Source: a virus. From it: a DNA stretch of 37,823 bases. The notes beneath the pieces are model-generated. The model was not told where the DNA came from and ran no database searches. It worked only from the letters and a program-made list of their open reading frames with translations. Location: positions 1 to 37,823 of the IMG/VR virus record IMGVR_UViG_3300037076_000314. One strand, written 5' to 3'. How positions within the stretch are numbered: the stretch's first letter is position 1; every line of letters begins with the position of its first letter. Below, piece after piece: positions 16,080-24,617 of this stretch. A program made the position numbers and the translations under genes.

Positions 16080-18253
16080 CCAGCCCGCAGCCTCGCGACT
16101 ATCGCCCGGCTTGGCTTCTGCGCATGTTCGTTCGCCTCGAGGACTTCGGTGCGGCCGACGACTCGGATGCGCAGGACGGCTCGAAGCCGTACCAGGACGC
16201 TGCTGTCAAGCAGCAGGCCGATGCCGCGATCATCGAGGGCAAGCTCGCCGTCCTTGCAGCCGCCAACCAGGGCCGATCCAAGTCGGCGATGATCGGCCTA
16301 AGCACGATGGCGAAGGCTCTCAGGCGCAACGCCACCAAGGCGCAGCAGCAGAGCGACTCGGCTGCCGGTGACAAGGGTGCCGGCGATGACTTTTCGGTGG
16401 AGTTCATCACGGTTCCGCAGGACCTGGACTTCGAAGACCGAGGCTTTCGCGAGGCAGACCAGCTGACGGCATCGTTCCCGTTTCAGGATCTCCCACTGCA
16501 CCCGCTCATCATTCGCGAGATCCGAGTCGAGGCGTGGGTGGGCACGGTCAGTGTCGAGGACTTCGCTACGCCGGACAGCTGGCGTCTGAAGGCCATTCCA
16601 AGCGACCGGTGCGTGCGCAGGTTCAACGGCTACGTCGACCTTCCGGAGATGGAGCACGACGAGACGAGCGGGACGGTGCACCTGAAGGCCCGCAGCTACA
16701 TCGCGGTCCTGATCGACAACCACATCAACCCGCGCGCCAAGGCGCACCAGATGCAGGCGTCCGAGGAGTACCTCACGACCTACATCAACCGCATCCTGTC
16801 GGAGTTTCCTCCGACGTCGGGCCAGCACGGCGACGCCTTTCGAGCGGTCTGGTACGGTGGCGCGGCAAAGGCTGAGCCGAAACTGTCGCGCAAGATCTTG
16901 CTGCGGTCACTGCAGACGGCGTCCAGCCGAAACGCCGCCGCTGGGCAGACGGCTGGCAATCCCGTGAATGCCCAGCCAGATTCAACCGTCGAAGGTGCGG
17001 ATCCCCAGGGCTTGGGAGACGAGGCGCCAGGTGGTCTAGCCGGCATGCCACCAACCGCAGTCACCCCGGAGGGCATGCCCATATGGGATCTCATCACGCA
17101 GGCGTGTGAGCTGTGTGGCGTGATGCCGCTCTATCGGCCAAGCCTGCCCTCTGCCACGGGGAGCATCGCCGGCGTCGAGCAGACGGTGGATCCTGCCAAC
17201 TGCCTGCTCCTCGTGCCGCCCGAGGCTTTCCTCGACGACATCTCGAGCGGGACTCAGATCTCCGGCGGCTCTCGCGACGGCTTCCGCCGCAACTTCACCG
17301 ACGCGCAGGGGAACGCCTTCGGATCGGACGTCCGGTTTATGGTCTGGGGGCACAACCTTTCGAAGATGAAGCTGGCCCGCAAGATGGGCAAGGCGCGACC
17401 GCAAGCCGTAGAAGTGCACGCCTACAACCCGGACGCCGAGGGCGCCAAGCGGCAGTTGATGAGCCGCTTCCCCAAGCACGTCACCAAGGCGAAAGGCAAG
17501 GGAGGGAAGGGCGGCGGCAAGTCTGCCAGCAAGATGGGCGAGAAGGGGCACGGCAAGATCGACTCGGTCCGCATCTTCGAGGTGCAGGGCATCCGCGACC
17601 AGCTGGCCCTGGACTCGATCGCGGTGTCGCTCTACCACCAGCTTGCCAGGCAAGAGCTGACCATGGAGATCGAGACGGACGAGCTCGCCTCGTACATCGA
17701 CCCGGTGGCCAGCGCAACAAACGGCCAGCTCGTTCCGCTCCAGCACAACGACCAGCCGGACCTGCTGCGTCTCTGCGCCGGGACGCCGGTGCAGGTGACG
17801 GTGGCGAGGCAGTCGACCGATAGCTCCGACCTCACGATTTGCAGCCTGTCGGAGTTCTACGACCTCGGCGGATCCAACGTCCTGAAAGCGCTCACCGAGC
17901 AGAACAACCGCTGGGGATCTTGGCGTACCGACGGAAGCATGGACCCGGGGAAGCTCACGGAAACGGCTCGCAAGATTCAGCGGGCCTACCAGACGGCGAA
18001 GTTGCCGAGCGTCTACTACTGCCGCGGCGTTCAGATGAGCTTCAAGCAGGGCGACGACATCTTCCACGCCCGCCTCGAGCTCACCAACTACATGCCGTCG
18101 AACGACCCGGCGAACATGGACGCCACCAGCCAGGAAATGAACGACCGCCGTAAGCGGAAGGCCACGACAACCACCGGACGCAAGAAGACCGCCGAGGAGA
18201 AGCGAAGCACCGTCGTGGTCGACAACGCCGGAAGGATCGGAGCGAAGCGATGA
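16076..18253 (+). CDS. Baseplate hub protein (gpD / gp27-like)
   Basis: GTG 16076 overlaps the previous TGA (GTGA). The 725-aa product has a polar, Ala/Gln/Lys-rich N-terminal part (30-105), then a domain with typical hub strands (EIRVEAWVGTVSVEDFATPD; RRFNGYVDLPEMEHDETSGT; VHLKARSYIAVLIDN). A long insert (270-340) precedes the second half, which ends with strands of the C-terminal barrel (SVYYCRGVQMSFKQGDDIFH, then ARLELTNYMPS) before a basic Lys/Arg tail. The alternating beta-barrel layout and the spike gene straight after match the gp27/gpD trimer. It is longer than usual (about 400 aa), mainly through the N-terminal and central low-complexity inserts (GKGGKGGGKSASKMGEKGHG). Confidence 0.65.
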   Translation: MTSPQPRDYRPAWLLRMFVRLEDFGAADDSDAQDGSKPYQDAAVKQQADAAIIEGKLAVLAAANQGRSKSAMIGLSTMAKALRRNATKAQQQSDSAAGDKGAGDDFSVEFITVPQDLDFEDRGFREADQLTASFPFQDLPLHPLIIREIRVEAWVGTVSVEDFATPDSWRLKAIPSDRCVRRFNGYVDLPEMEHDETSGTVHLKARSYIAVLIDNHINPRAKAHQMQASEEYLTTYINRILSEFPPTSGQHGDAFRAVWYGGAAKAEPKLSRKILLRSLQTASSRNAAAGQTAGNPVNAQPDSTVEGADPQGLGDEAPGGLAGMPPTAVTPEGMPIWDLITQACELCGVMPLYRPSLPSATGSIAGVEQTVDPANCLLLVPPEAFLDDISSGTQISGGSRDGFRRNFTDAQGNAFGSDVRFMVWGHNLSKMKLARKMGKARPQAVEVHAYNPDAEGAKRQLMSRFPKHVTKAKGKGGKGGGKSASKMGEKGHGKIDSVRIFEVQGIRDQLALDSIAVSLYHQLARQELTMEIETDELASYIDPVASATNGQLVPLQHNDQPDLLRLCAGTPVQVTVARQSTDSSDLTICSLSEFYDLGGSNVLKALTEQNNRWGSWRTDGSMDPGKLTETARKIQRAYQTAKLPSVYYCRGVQMSFKQGDDIFHARLELTNYMPSNDPANMDATSQEMNDRRKRKATTTTGRKKTAEEKRSTVVVDNAGRIGAKR

Positions 18254-19002
18254 AGGGCGGTCGCGCGCGCGGCACCGACGTCCGCGGCGGCATCGATGCG
18301 CGCGCTCTGAGCGAGGCCGTGGCCAGGCCTGGCATTGACACCCGGGCGTGGGTCATGGAGGGCACTGTCTGCACGCTGGACCGTTCTTCTGGCACCTGCG
18401 ACTACGAGGACAACCGAGCGGTGTGGAACAGCCCCGGAGGCGTGCACGTGGACGTGCTGCTGTCCAACGGCCACCACGTGACCGCCCGCTACGCTGGCGT
18501 CCAGGCCGGCGACGTGACCATCCTCGCGCCGATTCGACCTGGCGATCCCGTGGTGGTGCAGAACCCTGGCGGCTCGCTCATGGCGTGCGTGATTGTTGCC
18601 ATCCTGCACACGCGATCGAACCGCCAGCCGACTGACGGCGGAAAGCCGATCTTCGACAACAACCGCCTGCTGATCCACGCGAAGGACGTGCCGATCGACA
18701 TTCGCACTGCCGGCACCGCCGGCAACCCGGGCGTCCAGCTCTTCATCGGCCAGGACGGAACGATCCGCGCTGGCAACCAGGACGCCACCGAGCAGAACGT
18801 GCTGGGCACGAGCTACCGCCAGGCGGAAGACCAGCTCCTCGACGCCATGGAGAAGGCGGCTCAGTCCCTCGCCTCAGCGGCGGCGGGCCCATACAGCGGA
18901 CTGACTCCAGGGTTCACGATGCTCGTCGCTGCATTTGAGGCGTTCAAGCTGGCCGCCACGGCGAAGAAGAGTTTCCTATCAGACGTGGTGTTCACCAAAT
19001 GA
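18250..19002 (+). CDS. Baseplate spike / OB-fold protein (gpV-like)
   Basis: ATG 18250 overlaps the hub stop (ATGA). The 250-aa product has an OB-fold-like section at residues 33-120 (RAWVMEGTVCTLDRSSGTCD; VHVDVLLSNGHHVTARYAGV; RPGDPVVVQNPGG), with the conserved Pro-Gly-Asp turn. A beta region (PVQLFIGQDGT-like, IRAGNQDAT) and a helical C-terminus (YRQAEDQLLDAMEKAAQSLA) follow. This fits gpV/gp5 spikes that pierce the outer membrane. No needle repeat or lysozyme domain is present, so the piercing tip may be another protein. The stop overlaps the next start (ATGA at 18999). Confidence 0.65.
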   Translation: MKGGRARGTDVRGGIDARALSEAVARPGIDTRAWVMEGTVCTLDRSSGTCDYEDNRAVWNSPGGVHVDVLLSNGHHVTARYAGVQAGDVTILAPIRPGDPVVVQNPGGSLMACVIVAILHTRSNRQPTDGGKPIFDNNRLLIHAKDVPIDIRTAGTAGNPGVQLFIGQDGTIRAGNQDATEQNVLGTSYRQAEDQLLDAMEKAAQSLASAAAGPYSGLTPGFTMLVAAFEAFKLAATAKKSFLSDVVFTK

Positions 19003-21419
19003 CCACCGTCCAAGCTGACTTCGTCTACGTCGGTTCTCCACAGCTGTTTCCTGGCTGGTCGGAGATCTTTGCGGGCGTGTGGCAAGCACCTGACGTCGGT
19101 GTTGTGGACTTCGGCACCAGCGTGTGCGACGGGCACGCGCCCGCCGACGGTGAGTTCTTCCTCGCCTACAACGGCAACGTCGGCGCGCCGGACCAGGTGA
19201 AGCAGCAGGTTTTCCAGGTCGTCGACTGCGGCTACCACGTCGTCCTCGGCCTGCCCGTGTTCACGCAGCCGAAAGTCAAAAGGGCCGCCGGTTACGAAGG
19301 TGGCGCCGCCTACGTGGCTGACCTGCGCGTCTACGTCAAGAACGGAACGGTGTACGGCGGTCAGTGGTTGAGCTTGCTCACCGTTCCGCCCGTGCTGCTC
19401 GACCAGGATACGGTCACCTGGCTGGTCGACAACATCTACCCGCCCACGATGAACAACGCGTGGACCGGCCGCGGGATCGGCAACGACACGTACGCCGTTC
19501 AGAAGACCGCCGCCGCAGACTTCCTGGCGCTCTACCCTGACTTCCCAACGCTGGACCAGGCAACCCAAGACGCGATCATCGCGGATCTCAACCGATTGAT
19601 GGCCCAGGTTATGGGCAACGCAGTCATCACGCACGCGCCAGGCTACGGCGGCACCGTGACCACGGCGCCCAACACGGGAGCGGGCTTTGACCTCCCGATC
19701 CCGTCGTTCGTAGTGATGGTCGATGGAGCGGGTGCGTTCTCGTCGCTTTGGTGGAAGTCTGGCATCCCGCCGACCGCATGGGTTCAGGTCGCCGGTAGTG
19801 GTGGAGGCGGCGTCACGCTGTCATCGGACATCCCGCTGCCCGATGGAATCGGGAACGCCGGAGATCTGGCCAGCGGTCAGGCCACGGCCAAGGGGCACGT
19901 TCACCCAGCAAACCCGGCACCGCCACCTCCAGCCACCGCAACGGGGACGCTCTACACGGCGAAGGTCGGAGCGTCGCTTGACATGGGCAGCGTCTATTGC
20001 GCTTTCCTTGGGCCGCACACTCCTCACTCGAACACCCCTATGTTCGAGGTTGACTTTGCCGAGATTTCCCCAGGGGTCATGCAAAGGGATGTGACTGGGC
20101 CGATTCCTGACTCTTGGTTCGACGGGGTAATCGTGACCCCTCCTCGTGGTGAGACTTCTCCTCTCGTTGGCAAGCGAGTGATCGCTTACTACCAGGGCGA
20201 CACGTCTGTGACGGGATTCGAGGAGCCCTATCAGCTCGTCTGGATCATCGACGACGTTGGCTTTCACTGGGAACCGTACTTGGACGCCTACATTGGCGTC
20301 TCCACCTACGCGCGCATGCACCTTGACCCAGCGATGTCCTACTCGGCCGCATGGGGCACTGGGATGAAGTTCTCGGTCGAGAACGGGACTCTGTTTGGAG
20401 GCGGATACTTCACATTTCTGAACACGCCACCGTTCGTGCTGCGGACCACGTTCGTGAGCTGGTCGTGGACGGCCGGCGCCATCCCGGCATCCGATGAGAA
20501 GTGGGAACTGCTCACCGGCCCGCAGATCACGAGCGAAGGCGCGCTCACGACGACGCTGCAGCAGACCGCCACTGGGACCGGCCTCGGCGTCGGCATCGGA
20601 TTCAACGAGACCGAGATGCCGTTGTGGTTCGACACGCTTCTCGGCACGCCGGGCACGGACTTGCTCGCCGGCCCCTATGCATTCGATGCAGAAGACGTCG
20701 GAGCTTCGCCGACCGCTGACCCTGGCGCGCTCGTGGTCCTGCGGGCGAAGCTCTACGACGTCGAGTCGAGCACGATGATTCTGTTCATCGACTTCCCGCT
20801 GCCGCCCGGCGCGGTTGGGTCGAGCCCGGTGCTGGCCCACGCGGTGACCGCCTTGGCATCAACGTACACCTGGACTCCCGGCCACCACCTGCGGCTGAAG
20901 TTCGCGCTCTGGACCGACAGCGCAACGCCCGTGTTGCTCGGCATGACCTACAACAGCGCCTCGCGCGGCACCAAGCTCACGGTGCCGTTCGAGATGCCGG
21001 TCACCGGGGCGAGCGACGGCGTGCACGGCCACCTTGAGGGACGGGACGCCACCGACCAGCACCCGACGAAGGCCGTCAGCCCGGACACCAAGACGGACGT
21101 CACTATCACCGCCGGCGTGATGCCGGCGGTACCCTATGGCTCGTTCGCCAACGTGATCTCGGCAAGCTCCAGCTTCGACTTCATCGACGCCGCGGGATGG
21201 CCGGCCAATGGAGTGCTTGAGGTCTACTTTGGCGTCGCGTGTGCCATTCTAAGCGACCATACGGCAACGGGAACCAACCGCCCGATCCGCACGTATAAGG
21301 GCACGTTCAGTTCATACCAAGTGGTCAACGTTCGCGCGGGCGCCACCGTCATGTTCCGCTTTCGACCAGACCTCGGCTCGTCTGGGATGTGGCTACTCAA
21401 GGAAATGCAGCAGGGATGA
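18999..21419 (+). CDS. Large tail fibre-like protein with an internal duplication
   Basis: ATG 18999 overlaps the spike stop. The 806-aa product has no signal peptide. Two related domains are visible: residues 8-141 and about 320-488. They align best at VYVKNGTVYGGQWLSLLTVP (111-130) and FSVENGTLFGGGYFTFLNTP (458-477), each followed by a Trp-rich strand. Between them lies a phage-fibre linker (NAGDLASGQATAKGHVHPAN and a proline run). A third region (about 500-660) and a C-terminal module follow GVHGHLEGRDATDQHPTKA. The His-Pro linkers are typical of tail fibres. It probably forms a baseplate-attached fibre or collar. The 4-base overlap with the spike gene shows it belongs to the tail operon. 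Confidence 0.7.
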   Translation: MTTVQADFVYVGSPQLFPGWSEIFAGVWQAPDVGVVDFGTSVCDGHAPADGEFFLAYNGNVGAPDQVKQQVFQVVDCGYHVVLGLPVFTQPKVKRAAGYEGGAAYVADLRVYVKNGTVYGGQWLSLLTVPPVLLDQDTVTWLVDNIYPPTMNNAWTGRGIGNDTYAVQKTAAADFLALYPDFPTLDQATQDAIIADLNRLMAQVMGNAVITHAPGYGGTVTTAPNTGAGFDLPIPSFVVMVDGAGAFSSLWWKSGIPPTAWVQVAGSGGGGVTLSSDIPLPDGIGNAGDLASGQATAKGHVHPANPAPPPPATATGTLYTAKVGASLDMGSVYCAFLGPHTPHSNTPMFEVDFAEISPGVMQRDVTGPIPDSWFDGVIVTPPRGETSPLVGKRVIAYYQGDTSVTGFEEPYQLVWIIDDVGFHWEPYLDAYIGVSTYARMHLDPAMSYSAAWGTGMKFSVENGTLFGGGYFTFLNTPPFVLRTTFVSWSWTAGAIPASDEKWELLTGPQITSEGALTTTLQQTATGTGLGVGIGFNETEMPLWFDTLLGTPGTDLLAGPYAFDAEDVGASPTADPGALVVLRAKLYDVESSTMILFIDFPLPPGAVGSSPVLAHAVTALASTYTWTPGHHLRLKFALWTDSATPVLLGMTYNSASRGTKLTVPFEMPVTGASDGVHGHLEGRDATDQHPTKAVSPDTKTDVTITAGVMPAVPYGSFANVISASSSFDFIDAAGWPANGVLEVYFGVACAILSDHTATGTNRPIRTYKGTFSSYQVVNVRAGATVMFRFRPDLGSSGMWLLKEMQQG

Positions 21420-23077
21420 CCATGAACAAGATTCGCATCGCACTCCTCACTCTCGCCGCCCTTGCCATCGGCTACGCAGCCTCGGCAGAGACAGTCACGC
21501 CAGGGACCGACGGCACGAGCGGCGACTACGGCCCAGCCTACCTCGATGCCGCGACCAGCAAGCTATGGTGCTCCCAGGCCCCCGGCATCTCGGTGCAGCT
21601 CCCTAATCAGAGTTCTCCGGTGTCCTGGCCGGCGTGCTCGACGGCGCAGATCATGTCGTCCGACATTTGCACCAACACGGCGGGAGGGTGCCCCATCCTG
21701 GACACCAACAGCAGGCTACCCGTCGCTCAGATGCCTCCGATCACCGTCGTCACGCCGACCGGAATGGCTTGCGCCGGCAAGACTGACACGACGACGAGCA
21801 CGAGCACGGCGACCGGAACGGCAGGGACGACCTTCTACCAGACGGCCGCGCAGCCGGTGACGTGCACCGTGCTCAGCACATCCACAGTTGTTGTTCTCCC
21901 CAACGCCACAAAGACTTGGACAGGCACCTTGACCGTTACTCAGACGGATATCGGTACCACCGCGCAGACCGCGGGCACGATTCCAATCCGCGACGGTACC
22001 GGGCACATCCCTGCTGTCGATGTGCCGCATGCGAGCGGGGACGTGGTGGCCAACACTGCGATCACCGCCAGCGGAGCGACGAACAAGATCGTTCAGTACG
22101 ATGCCAAGGGTCTTGTCGTCAGCGGCGTGGACGCAACGGCGGCTAACATTGGAGCGGTCGCCGGCTCAGGACTGGGGGCAGGCTATCTCACGAAAGCCAC
22201 CGGAGCATCGACGGTAGCCAGCTCCAGCATCTACGACGACGGAGCTGGACATGTCGGAATCGGAGCCACATCGGGCTCCGCATTGACATCTCTCGGGGAT
22301 GCTACGTTTACGGGTACAGTATACGCCAACGGTGTCGCGCTTTGTCAGTCGGACGGCAACAACTGTCCCGCAGGCGGCGGAGGAACTGGAATGGTTTGTA
22401 GCGGGACGTGCACCACGGGGAGCATGGCTAAGTTCTCTGCCGGGCCGGCGCTGACCAATGCGACGGCTGGGACGGACTACACCACACCGGCCAACGTTAC
22501 AACGGCAATCAACACAGCAGTCAACGGGACGACCAACTACGGAACGCAGTTCACAGGAGCCCACGTAGTTGGTAATGCTCCTGTGCAGTATTCCGGTAGT
22601 GACACGTTCATGACAGGAACTGCGCACGCCAACGGAGGATGGGCTCTTTGCCAGTCGAATGGAGTAAACTGCCCACTGTCTGGAATTTGGTCAGATTACC
22701 GATATGGTCCTTACTCAGTAGTGGCGGCAACAGGTGCGACGTGGATGACCGTGGCAACCTACACCTTCACAGCGCCGGCAACTGGGCACCCATCGAACGT
22801 GAACCTGAACGGGGTTGTATCTGCCCTTTCCGGCGGGCCCGGCGGCGTGTGCCACACTGGGTTCTTTATCGACGGGACGACCGCTCCCTACTTGCAATGC
22901 GACGGGACCACGACGGTTATACAAGGTGGCACCGTCACAATCCCAACGGTGTGCCAAGTTGCTGTGACAAGTGGAAGCAGTCACAACATCTATCTCCAGA
23001 TTTCCACAGACTCAGGCAGCTTCAGTTGCTCTGTGGCTGCCAACCAAGCGCACCTCACCGCCATCGGTACGCCTTGA
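21416..23077 (+). CDS. Fibre-like protein with an N-terminal signal peptide
   Basis: ATG 21416 overlaps the previous stop (ATGA). ATG 21422 two codons on is a second candidate and gives the cleaner signal peptide, MNKIRIALLTLAALAIGYAA, with cleavage near AASA-ETV. The mature part, about 530 aa, is Thr/Gly/Ala-rich. It carries phage-fibre traits such as DTNSRLPVAQMPPITVVTPT, DGTGHIPAVDV and a DGAGHVGIGATSG motif. Two repeats contain the Cys pair motif LCQSDGNNCP and LCQSNGVNCP. The C-terminal domain is beta-rich with several cysteines. An exported protein with fibre-like repeats inside a tail cluster is unusual. It could be a host-derived surface protein, an anchoring fibre or a fibre misread as exported. 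The gene converges with the minus-strand lipoprotein gene 1 base away. Confidence 0.6.
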   Translation: MTMNKIRIALLTLAALAIGYAASAETVTPGTDGTSGDYGPAYLDAATSKLWCSQAPGISVQLPNQSSPVSWPACSTAQIMSSDICTNTAGGCPILDTNSRLPVAQMPPITVVTPTGMACAGKTDTTTSTSTATGTAGTTFYQTAAQPVTCTVLSTSTVVVLPNATKTWTGTLTVTQTDIGTTAQTAGTIPIRDGTGHIPAVDVPHASGDVVANTAITASGATNKIVQYDAKGLVVSGVDATAANIGAVAGSGLGAGYLTKATGASTVASSSIYDDGAGHVGIGATSGSALTSLGDATFTGTVYANGVALCQSDGNNCPAGGGGTGMVCSGTCTTGSMAKFSAGPALTNATAGTDYTTPANVTTAINTAVNGTTNYGTQFTGAHVVGNAPVQYSGSDTFMTGTAHANGGWALCQSNGVNCPLSGIWSDYRYGPYSVVAATGATWMTVATYTFTAPATGHPSNVNLNGVVSALSGGPGGVCHTGFFIDGTTAPYLQCDGTTTVIQGGTVTIPTVCQVAVTSGSSHNIYLQISTDSGSFSCSVAANQAHLTAIGTP

Positions 23078-23078
23078 C

Positions 23079-23339
23079 CTACTTTCCGGCGTCTATCCCA
23101 GCGCAGCCCCAAGGCTCGGGCGGGCAGGCTTGTGGCTCGTGCGATATGCAGATCATCGCATCGCACCCCACGGTGCCGTCGGGGCACACGCTTACACGGC
23201 CCCAGGACGTGCACGGGCGTTCGTCGGCATCCACGCCAACCACCTCCGCATCCACCGCATCGACGCCACCGGGCAGGCCGGCGCCTTCGCAAGCCGTGAG
23301 ACCGAACGAAACGACCAGGGACAAAAGTAGGTTCTTCAT
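23079..23339 (-). CDS. Cysteine-rich lipoprotein (minus strand)
   Basis: The start is the ATG at 23339 on the minus strand, with AGGAG just upstream. The 86-aa product begins with MKNLLLSLVVSFGLTAC, a short basic N-terminus, a hydrophobic core and a lipobox (LTAC) with Cys17. The mature part has an Asp/Ala/Val-rich segment (VDAVDAEVVGVDADERP) and seven more cysteines (CTSWGRVSVCPDGTVGC onward), suggesting disulfides in the periplasm or at the outer membrane. It lies 9 bases after the next minus-strand gene and probably shares its transcript. The orientation and cargo type suggest a moron-like insertion. Possible roles are superinfection exclusion, o-spanin or host modification. None is shown by the sequence. 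Confidence 0.6.
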   Translation of the reverse strand: MKNLLLSLVVSFGLTACEGAGLPGGVDAVDAEVVGVDADERPCTSWGRVSVCPDGTVGCDAMICISHEPQACPPEPWGCAGIDAGK

Positions 23340-23348
23340 GGGGTTCTC

Positions 23349-23639
23349 CTATTTGATTCCAACGAGCGAATTGCAGATGCGACTCACGGCCTGGACATGC
23401 CGATACTCCGCGTCGACCATCTGGAGTGCGTGGGACCTCGCCGCTGGATCCGGCGCAAGCTCTGCCCTTTGCTGTCGCTCCACCGCGTGGCCAACGAGGT
23501 CGGAGGCAAAGGTAATCTCGGCCTTGCAGGCTTCCGTCGCGGCAACAAAGCGGGAGACGCAGGCCGCGGCGGGGGATGCCTCATGCGCGCCTGCTTGCGT
23601 GCACCCGGCCATCAAGAGGGCGAAAGCTACCAGTTTCAT
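23349..23639 (-). CDS. Small lipoprotein (minus strand)
   Basis: I chose the ATG at 23639, where GGAG lies six bases upstream, over an in-frame upstream start at 23675 that would put a charged extension before the signal peptide. The 96-aa product has a type II signal, MKLVAFALLMAGC, with lipobox LMAGC and Cys13. The mature part is helical and Ala-rich, with three more cysteines (ACVSRFVAATEACKAEITF; RICNSLVGIK at the end). It is upstream of the other lipoprotein gene in a two-gene minus-strand unit, between plus-strand fibre and baseplate genes. Helical content with a lipid anchor suits an o-spanin-like or exclusion lipoprotein. This is inference only. Confidence 0.6.
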   Translation of the reverse strand: MKLVAFALLMAGCTQAGAHEASPAAACVSRFVAATEACKAEITFASDLVGHAVERQQRAELAPDPAARSHALQMVDAEYRHVQAVSRICNSLVGIK

Positions 23640-23691
23640 AACGTTCTCCACCTCGATCTCCCGAGGCGCGCGCACATCAGGCTCCCGTACG

Positions 23692-23757
23692 GCCTGGCAG
23701 CTGCTTGGGCGACGTGCGCGCGCTCGGAAGGTCGAAGTTCGGTATGGGCTGCCAGGC
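23692..23757. repeat. Perfect 10-bp inverted repeat upstream of the lipoprotein pair
   Basis: GCCTGGCAGC (23692-23701) and GCTGCCAGGC (23748-23757) are perfect reverse complements 46 bases apart. They lie 53-118 bases upstream of the minus-strand lipoprotein start at 23639, in the gap before the gene at 23835. They could form a long stem in the leader transcript, mark an operator or border the inserted segment. No promoter is clear on either strand of 23640-23834. Confidence 0.4.
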
Positions 23758-23834
23758 TCATATCCAAAGCGTACGCCCGTTTCGCATGACGCACAAGATG
23801 AACACCAGTTCAGTGGAGAAGGGTAGGATCAGCC

Positions 23835-24611
23835 ATGCCTAGTTTCACCGTTCGCCGAGCCGTTGCCATTGGTGGTCAGGTAGTCCGCGTGGTGTTTTCC
23901 GAGGAGCCGCGCCACCGCAGCACCGCCGGCATCGACGACGCCCGCAATGCGGCCAACTACGCCGTCGCGATCGTGCAGGGGGCCGGGCAACCACTGCGCG
24001 CCATAGCGGTGTTGCCCGCGGTCGCCGCGTTCCCAGCCTATGGCGTAACCGCAGCCGGCGAGGTGGGCTGTGACGTCCAGGTAGACCGGCCCGTGGTCGT
24101 TGGGCTCACCTACCAGGTGACGGTCAACGCGGCCGTCCGTTCCCTTCTCGGGGACGCACTTGCATCGCCATTCGCAGCTAGCTGCATCGGGGCAAGTAGG
24201 CCGGCGGCGACTCGCCAGCTTCGACGCAAGGTCCTGCCGGTGGATCTGGCGAGCAACCCGTTCGCTGGAGGGATCACGGTCCAGGCCGGCGACTGGGCGA
24301 GCCACCAAGGACTCGAATCGACCAAGAAGCGTGTGTGGCGAATCGTCTTCACGGCGCTCGGCCGTTTCCTGTGGCTGCCAAACTTCGGCCTGAAGGTCGA
24401 CATCAAGAAGCCGGGCACCCTATCGATGCTGAACGGACTGCGGACTGACCTTCGCCAGCAGATTCAGCAGCAGCCCGACGTCGCTTCATCGTCGACCAAC
24501 GCGTCCCTCGACGCTCGGGGATGGGTCGAGCTGGGAATAAAAGGGCAGACCAACAGCGGGGAAACCTTCGACAACACCGTCAAATTCAGCGAGAGTGGGA
24601 TTAAGGTCTAG
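23835..24611 (+). CDS. Baseplate wedge protein with gp25-like (GPW) domain
   Basis: ATG 23835 with AGGA a few bases upstream. The 258-aa product starts MPSFTVRRAVAIGGQVVRVV. It has an N-terminal beta-rich domain (1-150, including TAGEVGCDVQVDRPVVVGLT) and a C-terminal gp25-like part (about 155-250): VWRIVFTALGRFLWLPNFGL, then helix LNGLRTDLRQQIQQQPDV and strands GWVELGIKGQT. In myovirus baseplates gp25/W sits in the inner wedge next to the sheath start. The N-terminal extension is unusual, since gp25 homologues are normally about 110-150 aa. The BaseplateJ gene follows immediately, as expected. Confidence 0.6.
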   Translation: MPSFTVRRAVAIGGQVVRVVFSEEPRHRSTAGIDDARNAANYAVAIVQGAGQPLRAIAVLPAVAAFPAYGVTAAGEVGCDVQVDRPVVVGLTYQVTVNAAVRSLLGDALASPFAASCIGASRPAATRQLRRKVLPVDLASNPFAGGITVQAGDWASHQGLESTKKRVWRIVFTALGRFLWLPNFGLKVDIKKPGTLSMLNGLRTDLRQQIQQQPDVASSSTNASLDARGWVELGIKGQTNSGETFDNTVKFSESGIKV

Positions 24612-24617
24612 GCGCAA

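Noticed and set aside
17036-18067. 343-aa minus-strand frame under the hub gene
   Set aside because: Shadow frame opposite a supported gene, with no domain or binding site.
22639-23826. 395-aa plus-strand frame covering the lipoprotein genes
   Set aside because: It overlaps the end of the fibre gene and both minus-strand genes, which have signal peptides and ribosome binding sites. It has no binding site and an irregular composition.
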